Below are positions 6,943-16,149 of a stretch of DNA of 64,000 nucleotides, in pieces. The DNA comes from Halomonas sp. BDJS001 (GTDB lineage: Bacteria; Pseudomonadota; Gammaproteobacteria; Pseudomonadales; Halomonadaceae), in contig NZ_CP110535.1 in assembly GCF_026104355.1 (NCBI RefSeq), positions 3,534,001 through 3,598,000 on the forward strand, written 5' to 3'. Position 1 is the stretch's first letter, and every line of letters starts with the position of its first letter. A program made the translations under genes and the position numbers. The notes under the pieces were generated by a model. It did no database searches. It was not told where the DNA came from and was given only the letters and a program-made list of their open reading frames with translations.

Positions 6943-9126
6943 TTAAATACCCGCTTTAGCCGCCCGAGCCGCATGAAGCTTCTTATAGCTTTCAATCAAG
7001 CGCTGGTGGCGCTCCAGGCCTTCCAGTTGCATGTTAGTGGGCGTTAGGCCGTGGAAGCGCACTTCTCCACTCACCGAGCCAACAACAGCCGCCATGGTGT
7101 CTACACCGAACATGCGCTGGAAGTTGTGCAGATAGTCTTCGAGCGCCAGCTCATCATCCAGCACTATTTCCAGCACCGCGTTCACTGCCTGGTAAAACAA
7201 GCCGCGCTCGACGGTGTTGTCGTTGTACTGCAGGAACATCTGCACGCAGTCCAGCGCCTCTTCATGGCGCTGTAGCGCCAGGTAGACCAGCAATTTCAGT
7301 TCTAGAATGGTCAGTTGGCCCCACTCGGTGTTCTCATCGAACTCGATACCAATCAGGGTGATGATATCGGCATGATCATCCATCTGGCTCTCTTCCAGAC
7401 GCTCGACAAGGTCGGTGAGCTGATCGTCGTCGAGGCGGTGCAGGTTGAGAATATCTTCGCGGTAATCCAGCGCCTTATTGGTGTTATCCCAGATCAGATC
7501 TTCGATGGGGTAAACTTCGGAGTAGCCCGGCACAAGGATACGGCACACCGGTGCGCCCAGGTCTTCGTGTACCGCCATATACACTTCGGCACCCAGCTCT
7601 TCAAAGATACCGAACAGCGTCTCGGCTTCTTCCTCGTTGCTGCCGGAGAAGTCCCACTCGCTGAACTCAAAATCAGACTTGGCGCTAAAGAAGCGCCATG
7701 AGACCACGCCCACCGAGTCGATAAAGTGCTCAACGAAGTTGTTCGGCTCGGCAACCGTTTGCGAATTAAAGGTGGGCAGCGGCAGATCATTCAAGCCCTC
7801 GAAGCTGCGGCCTTGGAGCAGCTCGGTCAAGCTGCGCTCCAGCGCTACTTCAAAGCTTGGGTGGGCGCCAAAGGAAGCAAACACGCCGCCGGTGCGCGGG
7901 TTCATCAAGGTCACGCACATGACCGGGAACTGCCCGCCCATGGAGGCATCTTTCACCAACACCGGAAAGCCTTGAGCTTCCAAAGCGTTAATACCTTCGA
8001 CAATGCTGGGGTATTTCGCCAGCACCTCCTGCGGCACATCCGGCAGAGCCAACTCCTGCTCGAGGATTTCCCGTTTTACCGCCCGCTCGAAAATTTCCGA
8101 GAGGCACTGTACCTGAGCTTCTACTAGGGTATTGCCCGCGCTCATGCCGTTACTCAGGAACAGGTTTTCGATCAGGTTGGAGGGGAAGTAGATCGTTTCG
8201 CCATCGGATTGGCGCACAAAGGGCAGCGAAACAATACCCCGATCTTCACGGCCCGAATTGGTATCGATTAGGTTGGAGCCGCACAGTTCGCCTTCCGGGT
8301 TGTAGATCGCCAGACAGTGCTCGTCGAGAATCTCCGCAGGCAGTTCGTCATTCGGGCCCGGCTGGAACCACTTCTCATTGGGGTAGTGAACAAAGTCGCT
8401 GTTCGCGATTTCCTCACCAAGGAACTGGTCGTTATAGAAGAAGTTACAGCTCAAGCGCTCGATAAATTCGCCCAATGCCGAACAGAGCGCGCTCTCTTTG
8501 GTGGCGCCTTTGCCGTTGGTAAAGCACATCGGTGAAGCCGCATCGCGAATATGCAGCGACCAGACATGAGGCACGATATTGCGCCAGGAAGCAATTTCGA
8601 TCTTCATGCCGAGGTCTGCAAGGATCGTGCTCATATTGGCGATGGTCTGCTCCAGCGGCAGGTCTTTACCTTCTATATAGGTACTGCCGCCTTCCGGCGC
8701 GCCCATCAACAATGCCTGGGCGTCCTCGTCGATGTTCTCTACCGTCTCGATTTGGAAATCAGGGCCAGTTTGCACCACTTTCTTGACCGTGCAGCGGTCG
8801 ATGGAGCGCAGAATGCCCTGGCGATCTTTTTCAGAAATATCTTCAGGCAGCTCGACCTGGATTTTGAAAATCTGCTTATAGCGATCTTCTGGGTCGACAA
8901 TATTGTTCTGGGAAAGACGAATATTCTCGGTAGGAATATCCCGGGCGTTGCAATACACCTTCACGAAGTAGGCCGCGCACATGGCAGAAGACGCCAGGAA
9001 GTAGTCGAACGGCCCCGGTGCCGAGCCGTCGCCCTTATAGCGAATCGGCTGGTCGGAGATGACCGTAAAATCATCGAACTTGGCCTCCAGGCGGAGGTTG
9101 TCGAGATAGTTAACTTTGATTTCCAT
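6943..9126 (-). CDS. ycaO: OsmC-YcaO fusion protein
   Basis: A 727-residue cytoplasmic protein. Residues about 1-140 are an OsmC-like domain with its two conserved cysteines (C50 in SAMCAAYF and C112 in DRCTVKK), the thiol pair used for peroxide reduction. Residues about 170-570 are a YcaO domain, an ATP-dependent amide-activating fold (CSALGEFIERLSCNF and CLSEIFERAVKRE contain its conserved acidic and arginine residues). A helical, TPR-like tail follows (about 600-700). The C terminus lacks the PxPxP ending of azoline-forming YcaO enzymes. E. coli YcaO is linked to methylthiolation of ribosomal protein S12. No RiPP precursor or partner cyclase is nearby, so a housekeeping role is more likely. 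The ribosome site is weak. Confidence 0.85.
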   Translation of the reverse strand: MEIKVNYLDNLRLEAKFDDFTVISDQPIRYKGDGSAPGPFDYFLASSAMCAAYFVKVYCNARDIPTENIRLSQNNIVDPEDRYKQIFKIQVELPEDISEKDRQGILRSIDRCTVKKVVQTGPDFQIETVENIDEDAQALLMGAPEGGSTYIEGKDLPLEQTIANMSTILADLGMKIEIASWRNIVPHVWSLHIRDAASPMCFTNGKGATKESALCSALGEFIERLSCNFFYNDQFLGEEIANSDFVHYPNEKWFQPGPNDELPAEILDEHCLAIYNPEGELCGSNLIDTNSGREDRGIVSLPFVRQSDGETIYFPSNLIENLFLSNGMSAGNTLVEAQVQCLSEIFERAVKREILEQELALPDVPQEVLAKYPSIVEGINALEAQGFPVLVKDASMGGQFPVMCVTLMNPRTGGVFASFGAHPSFEVALERSLTELLQGRSFEGLNDLPLPTFNSQTVAEPNNFVEHFIDSVGVVSWRFFSAKSDFEFSEWDFSGSNEEEAETLFGIFEELGAEVYMAVHEDLGAPVCRILVPGYSEVYPIEDLIWDNTNKALDYREDILNLHRLDDDQLTDLVERLEESQMDDHADIITLIGIEFDENTEWGQLTILELKLLVYLALQRHEEALDCVQMFLQYNDNTVERGLFYQAVNAVLEIVLDDELALEDYLHNFQRMFGVDTMAAVVGSVSGEVRFHGLTPTNMQLEGLERHQRLIESYKKLHAARAAKAGI

Positions 9127-9319
9127 GAGCGGGCGTCCAGAGTAATGAGTGTGCCGAGGCTATTAAACACATAGCGCGCCAGGCGAATTGGGGCCCATTA
9201 TCCAGTTTTTTACTCGCTTCGTCTTGGGCAGTCGCCCAAATCATCTACCACACGTCGTGCAAAAATGGTTGTGCTTACTACAAGCAGCATCTCGGAGGAC
9301 TTTTCCTGAGCTAGCCGAA

Positions 9320-9967
9320 TTATTGTGCTTGCATCATACGCTCTGCCTCAGCTTCGCTGACCCCGAGCATGAGTAAAATCTGGCGTTGTGTGGCTATCAA
9401 TACCTGCTTGCGCTCCGCCTCTCCCGGCAGGCTTTTGGCAATGGCGACGGCTCCTACCAGGGAGGCCAATATGACCCGGGATTTATCCGAAATCGCCTTG
9501 CGGTCATTGGCAAAGGGGAGTTGTTTCAACTTACTCAGCGCGATCAACCGCGTTTCAAGCATTTTTTTCATGCTCATGTATGACGCTTCAAACAGGGTAC
9601 GGATTTCTGCTTTTTCACTGCCAATTTCATTGAATAGTACCGCTTCAGGCCCCGGCCTATGCTTAGTTTCCAGCTCTTGGAGATTGCAGTAGTTAGCGAC
9701 TAGCTCGGTTAGGTGTTGTAACGAAAGTGGGCCTTTTACCAGTCTGGCCGCCCGGCTGTTATCAATGGTTAGGCGAACAGACTCATTGTAAAGGGCTTCT
9801 TTTGAAGCGAAATGTGCATAAAAAGCGCCATGCGTCATCTTGGCTAGCTTCATGATCTGGTCAATCGATACCTTTTGAAACCCATTACGGCTGAATAGCT
9901 CCGTTGCCGAAGCCAAAATGCGCTCTTTGGTTTTCGATTTATGGCTCTTGGGGTAAGGCATATTCAC
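9320..9967 (-). CDS. TetR/AcrR family regulator
   Basis: A 215-residue regulator. Residues about 10-60 form the TetR helix-turn-helix (ILASATELFSRNGFQKVSID, then THGAFYAHFASKEAL), the rest is a ligand-binding helical domain. It is divergent from the KAS II gene with 82 bases between the starts, so control of that gene and of itself is likely. The inducing ligand is unknown. Confidence 0.85.
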   Translation of the reverse strand: MNMPYPKSHKSKTKERILASATELFSRNGFQKVSIDQIMKLAKMTHGAFYAHFASKEALYNESVRLTIDNSRAARLVKGPLSLQHLTELVANYCNLQELETKHRPGPEAVLFNEIGSEKAEIRTLFEASYMSMKKMLETRLIALSKLKQLPFANDRKAISDKSRVILASLVGAVAIAKSLPGEAERKQVLIATQRQILLMLGVSEAEAERMMQAQ

Positions 9968-10049
9968 CTCGTCATACGGCAGCTAAATATTATCTTGATC
10001 ATATACTGCCCATTGCTAGGGTGACCATATCAAAAACTCAGGAGTCACT

Positions 10050-11321
10050 ATGCAATCGCCTATCGTGATTACCGGCATGGGTATGGTCAGCCCGCTAGGA
10101 AACAGCGTCAATACAAGTTGGCAGCGACTGGTTAACGGCCAGTCTGGCATCAGCACCATTGACCGCTTCGATACAAGCAGTATCCCGATCAAAATTGCCG
10201 GGGTGGTGCCGAGCATTCACCACGACCCCACCGGTGGTATTGACCTGGATGAGATAGCCGACCCCAAAGAGCAGCGCAAAATGGACTTGTTCAGCCTCTA
10301 CGCGTTGGCGGCAGCCCAAGAGGCGCTGTCACAGGCCGACTGGTTCCCTGTTGAGCAGGTTCAAAAACGCCGAACGGCCACCATTATTGGTTCTGGCATT
10401 GGCGGCTTCCCTACCATTACGCAGGCTCAAAAAACCCTTGCTGAGCGCGGCTATCGCAAGCTCTCCCCCTTCACGGTGCCCGCCTTTCTGGCCAATTTGG
10501 CTGCGGGCAACCTGTCCATTCGCTATGGCTTTCAAGGCCCACTGGGGTGCCCGGTGACGGCTTGCGCGGCAGGTCTACAGGCGATTGGCGACGGTATGCG
10601 CATCATACGTAACGGAGAAGCCGATATTGCCCTCGTCGGCGGCGCCGAAGCGTGTATTGATCCACTTTCACTCGCCAGCTTTAACGCCTTGAAGGCCGTT
10701 TCCACAGAATCAGACGCCCCGGAACGCGCGTCCAGACCCTTTGATAAAGCCCGTAACGGTTTTGTGATGGGAGAAGGCGCTGGCGTTATGGTGATCGAAA
10801 CGCTTGAACATGCGGTCGCGCGGGGGGCAACGCCGTTAGCGGTGATTAGCGGCTACGGCACCAGCGCAGATGCCTATCATCTAACGGCAGGCCCAAAAGA
10901 TGGGGCCGGCGCAGCGGCAGCGATTCAAGCGGCGCTAGGCATGGCGAACCTTACCACTGATGCTATTGATCATATCAATGCCCACGCCACCTCTACTCCC
11001 GTTGGCGACCGGGCTGAAATTGCCTCGCTGCGTAATGTATTCGGTGAGCGCTTGCCTGCCATTCCTATTTCGGCAACGAAAGCCGCCACAGGCCATCTGC
11101 TAGGCGCAGCGGGAGGCATAGAGAGTATTTTTTCTGTACTGGCAGCCAATACGCAGCAACTTCCGCCCACCATCAATCTTGAGCACTGCGATGATGATAT
11201 GCAGGATTTAACCTTCGTCACAGCGACTCATCAGAAGCACGTCACTAAGCATGTATTGTGCAACGGATTCGGTTTTGGTGGCGTCAATGCGGCACTTATT
11301 GTTAGCAGTATCGAGCGTTAA
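10050..11321 (+). CDS. Beta-ketoacyl-ACP synthase II (FabF family)
   Basis: A 423-residue condensing enzyme of the thiolase fold, joining malonyl-ACP to acyl-ACP. The Cys-His-His triad is present: C172 in VTACAAGLQ, a histidine in NAHATSTPVGD and one in KAATGHLLGAAG. The nucleophile motif ACAAG and the KAATGH motif differ from the usual ACA(S/T)G and KSMTGH. It stands alone next to a TetR gene and not in a fab operon, so it is probably an accessory, regulated KAS rather than the housekeeping FabF. Confidence 0.85.
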   Translation: MQSPIVITGMGMVSPLGNSVNTSWQRLVNGQSGISTIDRFDTSSIPIKIAGVVPSIHHDPTGGIDLDEIADPKEQRKMDLFSLYALAAAQEALSQADWFPVEQVQKRRTATIIGSGIGGFPTITQAQKTLAERGYRKLSPFTVPAFLANLAAGNLSIRYGFQGPLGCPVTACAAGLQAIGDGMRIIRNGEADIALVGGAEACIDPLSLASFNALKAVSTESDAPERASRPFDKARNGFVMGEGAGVMVIETLEHAVARGATPLAVISGYGTSADAYHLTAGPKDGAGAAAAIQAALGMANLTTDAIDHINAHATSTPVGDRAEIASLRNVFGERLPAIPISATKAATGHLLGAAGGIESIFSVLAANTQQLPPTINLEHCDDDMQDLTFVTATHQKHVTKHVLCNGFGFGGVNAALIVSSIER

Positions 11322-11326
11322 AGACG

Positions 11327-11366
11327 GAAATAAATAAACCGATCTGCCGCCAGGCTATGATCGGTT
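11327..11366 (-). terminator. Terminator after the dehalogenase-like hydrolase
   Basis: An 8-base-pair stem AACCGATC / GATCGGTT with a 14-base loop lies between the two convergent stops. On the minus strand it is followed by TTTATTTATTT, fitting a rho-independent terminator for the hydrolase gene; it may also end the KAS transcript. Confidence 0.6.
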
Positions 11367-11382
11367 CATTTAAACACTATTG

Positions 11383-12267
11383 TCATCCTTTCTTGCATAG
11401 AAACGACAGTGCTTCCTCAAGCAGCATTTCGGGAACTTCCTCAGCGATGTAGTGGCCGCAAGGCAGCGCTTTGCCGTCTACATCGGTGGCGACTTTTTGC
11501 CACTCGCTTAAAGCATCGAAGCAGGCTTCAATAGCGCCTTCAGCGCCCCACATCACTTTTATCGGGCAGGTGAGTTTTACACCCGCGTCGATATCTGCCT
11601 GATCGTGCGCTAAATCAATCGTGGCGCTGGCGCGGTAGTCGCCGCAAATGCCGGTAGCCGTACCGGGTAGCGCGAGGCAACGCTCGTACTCCGCCAGCAC
11701 TTCCGGGGAGAAAGGCGCCATACCGGCACTACGGGCACCCATTACGCTTTTCAGATACTGGGCGGGATCGCTCTGGATCAGCATTTCCGGCAGCGGCTGG
11801 GGACGAATCAAGAAGAACCAGTGCCAATAGCTGCGTGCAAAAGCCTCGGTGGTACCGCGATACATTGCCAGCGTCGGAGCGATATCCAACAGCACCATAC
11901 GCTCTACTCGCTCAGCGTGGTCAACCCCTAAACGGTGGGCGACCCGCGCGCCTCGGTCATGGGCCAGCACTTTAAAATGCTCAAAACCGAGCGCACTCAT
12001 AAGCCCTGCCATATCGGCAGCCATGGCGCGCTTGGAGTAATTAAGATGCTCGGGGTCGTCGTCAGGTTTACTGCTGTCACCGTATCCGCGCAGATCCGCG
12101 GCGATAACGGTGAAATGTTGGGTAAGTTCATCTGCCACTTTGTGCCAAATCACGTGGGTCTGAGGGTGGCCATGAAGCAGTAGCAGTGCCGGGCCTCTAC
12201 CACCCATTCGAAAAGCGATCTCGACGCCATTAACGTGGCGCATTTGTTTTTCAAACCCATGAAACAT
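11383..12267 (-). CDS. Alpha/beta hydrolase, haloacetate (fluoroacetate) dehalogenase type
   Basis: A 294-residue alpha/beta hydrolase when started at the ATG at 12267, which has an AGGAG site five to six bases before it; a longer upstream start lacks this. Motifs match the fluoroacetate dehalogenase group: oxyanion region LLHGHPQ, nucleophile aspartate D104 in AHDRGAR with carboxylate-binding R105 and R108, acid D128, the halide-pocket pair H149-W150, and the catalytic histidine near H272. The family hydrolyses 2-haloacids such as haloacetates to hydroxy acids in the cytoplasm. Members with the same motifs can be epoxide hydrolases, so activity needs testing. It stands as a single gene. Confidence 0.78.
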   Translation of the reverse strand: MFHGFEKQMRHVNGVEIAFRMGGRGPALLLLHGHPQTHVIWHKVADELTQHFTVIAADLRGYGDSSKPDDDPEHLNYSKRAMAADMAGLMSALGFEHFKVLAHDRGARVAHRLGVDHAERVERMVLLDIAPTLAMYRGTTEAFARSYWHWFFLIRPQPLPEMLIQSDPAQYLKSVMGARSAGMAPFSPEVLAEYERCLALPGTATGICGDYRASATIDLAHDQADIDAGVKLTCPIKVMWGAEGAIEACFDALSEWQKVATDVDGKALPCGHYIAEEVPEMLLEEALSFLCKKG

Positions 12268-12384
12268 GGTGTTCTCCTGGTCTGCTGGCAATGTCACTAA
12301 CACAACGTAATCGCGTAACCCTTTTATAAACGCCTATATCAGTGATTCGCAATACAAGTTGATGTTAAACCCTGACCTCAGTCG

Positions 12385-13269
12385 CTAGCGGCTGTAACCT
12401 TTTAACTGCTGAATAAGAAAGTCTTTTAACGCTATCACGGCAGGCGTCAATGAAAGGCGATGAGGGCACACCAGGTAAAGCGGCGTTGGCTCGCAGGGAA
12501 ACTCCTCCAGCATTGCCACTAGGCGACCATTGCGAAGATCTTCTTCAACGTCTAGCCGTGACTTGTAAGCAATGCCCTCGCCAGCCAATGCCCAGCGCCG
12601 CACACAATCGGCATCGTCGCTCACCCGATTGCCTTTTACGTTGATGTTGTCACTACCGAACTTCCACTGGTTATGAACACGTTCGCCAAGCACGAAACAC
12701 AGACAGTTGTGCTGGTGTAAATCGTCGGGGTAAGCAGGACTGCCATGACGCGTAATATAGTCTGGAGAGGCACATACCACGCGATAGTTATCGCTTTTAA
12801 GCGGCAATGCGACGAGGCTGGAGTCTTCCGGAACGCCGTATCGCAGGGCGATTTCTACGGGTTGGCGGAACAGGTCACTCACGCGGTCACTTACTCGCAG
12901 GCGTAAATGCAACTGAGGGTGCTGGGCCATAAAGGTGTCCAACCAGCCCAGCAGCACATTACGACCCAGGTCGGAAGGCATGGCAAGGCTGAGCTCTCCA
13001 GCAATCTCTTGGCGCTCGCGGTGAAGTTCTTTCTCGCCTTGGTTAAGAGCATTAAGCGCCGCTTTAGCGTGCACAAGGTAGTGTGCGCCCGCGGTGGTTA
13101 GCCGCAAGCTGCGGGTAGAGCGCACCAATAGCCGTGTGCCTAGCGCGTCTTCCAAACGTTTGATGGCCACACTGGCCACCGCTGGCGTAATCGCTAACTC
13201 CCGCGCAGCGGCAGAAAGGCTGCCGTGCTCGGCGGCATAGGTCAGCACTTTTAGATCATCGACACGCAT
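12385..13269 (-). CDS. LysR family regulator
   Basis: A 294-residue LysR protein: winged helix-turn-helix in residues 1-60 (AEHGSLSAAARELAITPAVA) and a substrate-binding domain from about 90. AGGGGA precedes the ATG. It is divergent from the MDR oxidoreductase gene, a very common pairing in which the LysR protein controls the reductase. Confidence 0.87.
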   Translation of the reverse strand: MRVDDLKVLTYAAEHGSLSAAARELAITPAVASVAIKRLEDALGTRLLVRSTRSLRLTTAGAHYLVHAKAALNALNQGEKELHRERQEIAGELSLAMPSDLGRNVLLGWLDTFMAQHPQLHLRLRVSDRVSDLFRQPVEIALRYGVPEDSSLVALPLKSDNYRVVCASPDYITRHGSPAYPDDLHQHNCLCFVLGERVHNQWKFGSDNINVKGNRVSDDADCVRRWALAGEGIAYKSRLDVEEDLRNGRLVAMLEEFPCEPTPLYLVCPHRLSLTPAVIALKDFLIQQLKGYSR

Positions 13270-13391
13270 TAAATCCCCTGGCGCCTGCCATCTTCAAAAT
13301 TTATTAGAAACTGTTAGCGAGATTACCCCTCTTTTTAGCAAAACAACATCCAGGCATGATGGCGCAACGACAACTCACGAGACTCCCCATT

Positions 13392-14402
13392 ATGAAAGCG
13401 ATTGCCTTTACCCAAAGTCTGCCTATTGATCATCCTGATGCACTTCAAGAGATTGAGTTACCGATCCCAGCACCAGAAGCCCACGATATTCGTGTTGCGG
13501 TTAGCGCCATTTCCGTAAACCCCGTTGATGCCAAAGTGCGCAACAGCGCCTTGCCGAAAACCGGCGAGCCGCGAGTGCTGGGGTACGATGCTGTGGGCAT
13601 TGTGGATGCCGTTGGCAGCGCCGTTACGCGTTTTCAGCCAGGTGACCGGGTGTGGTATGCGGGTAACGTTGCTCGCCAAGGCTCTAACGCCGAGTTTCAA
13701 CTGGTCGATGAGCGCATCGCCAGCCTAGCGCCAAAAAGCCTTTCTGACACTGAAGCCGCTGCGCTTCCATTAACCGCCATTACCGCTTGGGAACTGCTGT
13801 TTGACCGGCTAGAGCTGGGCATGCGCGATACCCAAGGCAAAAGCCTGTTGGTGATTGGCGCAGCGGGGGGCGTGGGCTCAATCCTCGTGCAACTTGCCAA
13901 ACAGCTCACCGATATTACCGTTATTGGTACGGCGTCTCGGCCCGAAAGCCAATCCTGGGTGAAGTCGCTAGGCGCGGACGCAGTGATTGACCACCACCAA
14001 CCACTTGATCAGGCGCTTAAAGTGGCAGGCTTTGACGGGGTGGATATGGTGATTAGCCTTAACCAAACCGATCACCACTTTGAGGCCATTGTTGAAGCCC
14101 TTAAGCCTCAGGGGAAACTGGCTCTTATTGATGACCCGGAACTGATCGATGTACGGAAGCTCAAAGTGAAAAGCCTTTCGCTGCATTGGGAGCTGATGTT
14201 TACCCGCCCGTTATTCACCACCGAAGATCTTGCCAAGCAGCACGATCTGCTCGCAGAAGTGGCGGCCATGGTCGATGATGGAAGGCTAACAACCACCTTA
14301 GGCGAGGTGTTAGGCCCTATTAACGCTGAGAACCTAAAACGCGCGCACGCGCTTATTGAGAGCAACAGTACAATTGGCAAACTGGTCTTGGAAGGTTTTT
14401 AA
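13392..14402 (+). CDS. MDR-family NADPH quinone oxidoreductase-like protein
   Basis: A 336-residue medium-chain reductase. An N-terminal GroES-like domain (IRVAVSAISVNPVDAKVRN) is followed by a nucleotide-binding domain with IGAAGGVGSILVQLAKQ near residues 155-170. The structural-zinc cysteine loop of true alcohol dehydrogenases is absent, so it belongs to the zinc-independent group (ZADH/YhdH-like quinone or enone reductases). The start MKAIAF at 13392 fits the family; an ATG 36 bases earlier is in frame. A LysR gene diverges from it. Confidence 0.8.
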   Translation: MKAIAFTQSLPIDHPDALQEIELPIPAPEAHDIRVAVSAISVNPVDAKVRNSALPKTGEPRVLGYDAVGIVDAVGSAVTRFQPGDRVWYAGNVARQGSNAEFQLVDERIASLAPKSLSDTEAAALPLTAITAWELLFDRLELGMRDTQGKSLLVIGAAGGVGSILVQLAKQLTDITVIGTASRPESQSWVKSLGADAVIDHHQPLDQALKVAGFDGVDMVISLNQTDHHFEAIVEALKPQGKLALIDDPELIDVRKLKVKSLSLHWELMFTRPLFTTEDLAKQHDLLAEVAAMVDDGRLTTTLGEVLGPINAENLKRAHALIESNSTIGKLVLEGF

Positions 14403-14510
14403 ACAAAAGATTGCTTAATGGGCGCGACGGCCCTGGCACAAGGCCGTTGCACTCTGAGGCGTGAACCATCACATTAGGCAGCCACGACACTTAGAGAATC
14501 GAGTCACCCA

Positions 14511-15314
14511 ATGCATGACGATTTTGTGGCCAACCTGCGCCTGCTCTGCAGCTACTACCCGTCTATTGCTGAGGTTTGTCGGCGTTTAACGATCAACCGT
14601 GCTCAGTTTAACCGTTATCTGAGTGGCCGCTACCGCCCCAGCCACGCTGCCCTTCAGCGCATTTGCCACTTTTTTGGTGTCACCACTGAGGATATCGCGC
14701 TTCCCCACCACGATTTCCGTGCCCTGGTGCAAACCGGCCAACTGAAGTCAGAAGCAACCCCAGCAGCATTGCCGTGGCCGAACGCACTGGTTCAGCGCGG
14801 CAGCGAAGGCATGGAGCGCTACATTGGCCGTTACTTTGAGCTTTATCACTCGATGTCGCGACCAGGGCAGTTAATGCGTACCTTGGTTTGCCTGGAAGAG
14901 CGAGAGGGTGGCATCGTTTATCAGCGCACCGAGCGGATGCAGACCGCCCCCGGCGCCCGCCCGTGTCACAATCGCTATGTGGGCACCGCGGTGAAGCTTG
15001 CTGATCGGCTGTTTTTGGTCGACCACGAAACCCTTAACGGCCACGAAATCACCCAGACGATTCTGTTTCCGAGCTTTCAAAGCCAAGTGACGCAATTGAC
15101 CGGCTTAAAAATGGGCGTGGCAGATAACAGCGAGCGTATGCCCTGCTGTGTACGGGTGGTGTATCAACGCCTGGATGAACAGATCAGCCTGCGTGAAGCG
15201 CTGGCACAGTGCGGATTAATCGCCCTGGATGATCCTTCACTCGACGAAACTCTGATGGCCGCCACCCGTAACGACGTGGCCGATGGAGAGCATCACTTTC
15301 GCGCTCGCCACTAG
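14511..15314 (+). CDS. Helix-turn-helix (Cro/C1-type) transcriptional regulator
   Basis: A 267-residue protein with an N-terminal lambda-repressor-like helix-turn-helix (residues about 15-65, VCRRLTINRAQFNRYLSGRYRP and RICHFFGVTTEDI). The remaining 190 residues are a conserved but unnamed sensor-like region. No partner gene is obvious: it sits between the MDR gene and a convergent TetR gene. Confidence 0.75.
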   Translation: MHDDFVANLRLLCSYYPSIAEVCRRLTINRAQFNRYLSGRYRPSHAALQRICHFFGVTTEDIALPHHDFRALVQTGQLKSEATPAALPWPNALVQRGSEGMERYIGRYFELYHSMSRPGQLMRTLVCLEEREGGIVYQRTERMQTAPGARPCHNRYVGTAVKLADRLFLVDHETLNGHEITQTILFPSFQSQVTQLTGLKMGVADNSERMPCCVRVVYQRLDEQISLREALAQCGLIALDDPSLDETLMAATRNDVADGEHHFRARH

Positions 15315-15339
15315 GTCATTGGTGATTAGCGGACTAGCG

Positions 15340-15930
15340 CTAAGAGGAAGGCACCAACACCTGCTGGAACAGAATTTTTTCAAACTGCTCCATGGGCTCA
15401 ACGGATTTCAACGTCTTGGCGCGCAGAATGGCGCCTTCCCAGCCGGTAAGAATAAAGCTGGCGAGCGCTTCTGGCGCTGTATGGGGGGCAATATCTCCCC
15501 GCGCCTGGGCATCTTGCAGGCAGCGCACGAAACGCTGCTCCCAGCGCTGAAATACTAGATTTAGCGCATCACGGAAGGTATCACTCTGACCCGAAAGTTC
15601 TTGGCCAAGGTTGCCGATCAAACAACCAGTCGCATGGTTGCACTCATGCATATGCTCACGGCCAGCCGCAAAGTAACGCCTTAGACGTTCGAGCGGCGGC
15701 GTGTCACTATCTTCCAGCAACGCCACCAGCGTTTCATCATAGTTGGCGGCAAAACGCTCGATCACCGCCAGCCCGAAATCTTCTTTGCTGGAGAAGTAGT
15801 GATAGAAAGAGCCTTTAGGCACACCGCAGGTTTTTAACACGGCATTAATGCCCGTCGCGTTGTAGCCTTGCTGACTAATCAGCTGAGCGCCGCTGTCGAT
15901 TAATTTGTCACGGGTTGCGGTATTTTTCAT
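15340..15930 (-). CDS. TetR family regulator, NemR/AcuR-like
   Basis: A 196-residue TetR protein. The DNA-binding domain is at residues 8-55 (ISQQGYNATGINAVLKTCGV, then GSFYHYFSSKEDFGLAVI). A central cysteine in HATGCLIGNLGQEL matches the NemR/AcuR group, which senses electrophiles or acrylate through cysteine or ligand. A TAGAC...GTCTA site lies 11 bases upstream. It is divergent from the RND efflux operon (start 16150) and may control it. Confidence 0.82.
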   Translation of the reverse strand: MKNTATRDKLIDSGAQLISQQGYNATGINAVLKTCGVPKGSFYHYFSSKEDFGLAVIERFAANYDETLVALLEDSDTPPLERLRRYFAAGREHMHECNHATGCLIGNLGQELSGQSDTFRDALNLVFQRWEQRFVRCLQDAQARGDIAPHTAPEALASFILTGWEGAILRAKTLKSVEPMEQFEKILFQQVLVPSS

Positions 15931-15940
15931 ATTCTTAAAG

Positions 15941-15956
15941 TAGACCAGTCAGTCTA
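15941..15956. promoter_or_regulatory. Probable operator of the NemR-like TetR protein
   Basis: The imperfect palindrome TAGACCAGTCAGTCTA sits 11 bases before the TetR start. It matches the outer half-sites (TAGAC / GTCTA) of the NemR box known from E. coli, with the same overall length. Autorepression is inferred. Confidence 0.55.
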
Positions 15957-16149
15957 TTGCTTTCAAGTGAGAGAAAGCCAAGTGAGTGAAAACCAATTTG
16001 TAAGAAAACCAAGCGGTAATAAAGCTCGGTGAGTGGCAGTTGCACGTTATTTACACATTGTTTGACTAATGGCTGCTTAACAGTGCGCGATGCTAGCATC
16101 ATACGCTTATTTTTCTGGAATTTTCGCCCCTAATGGATGACGCGCGGTA

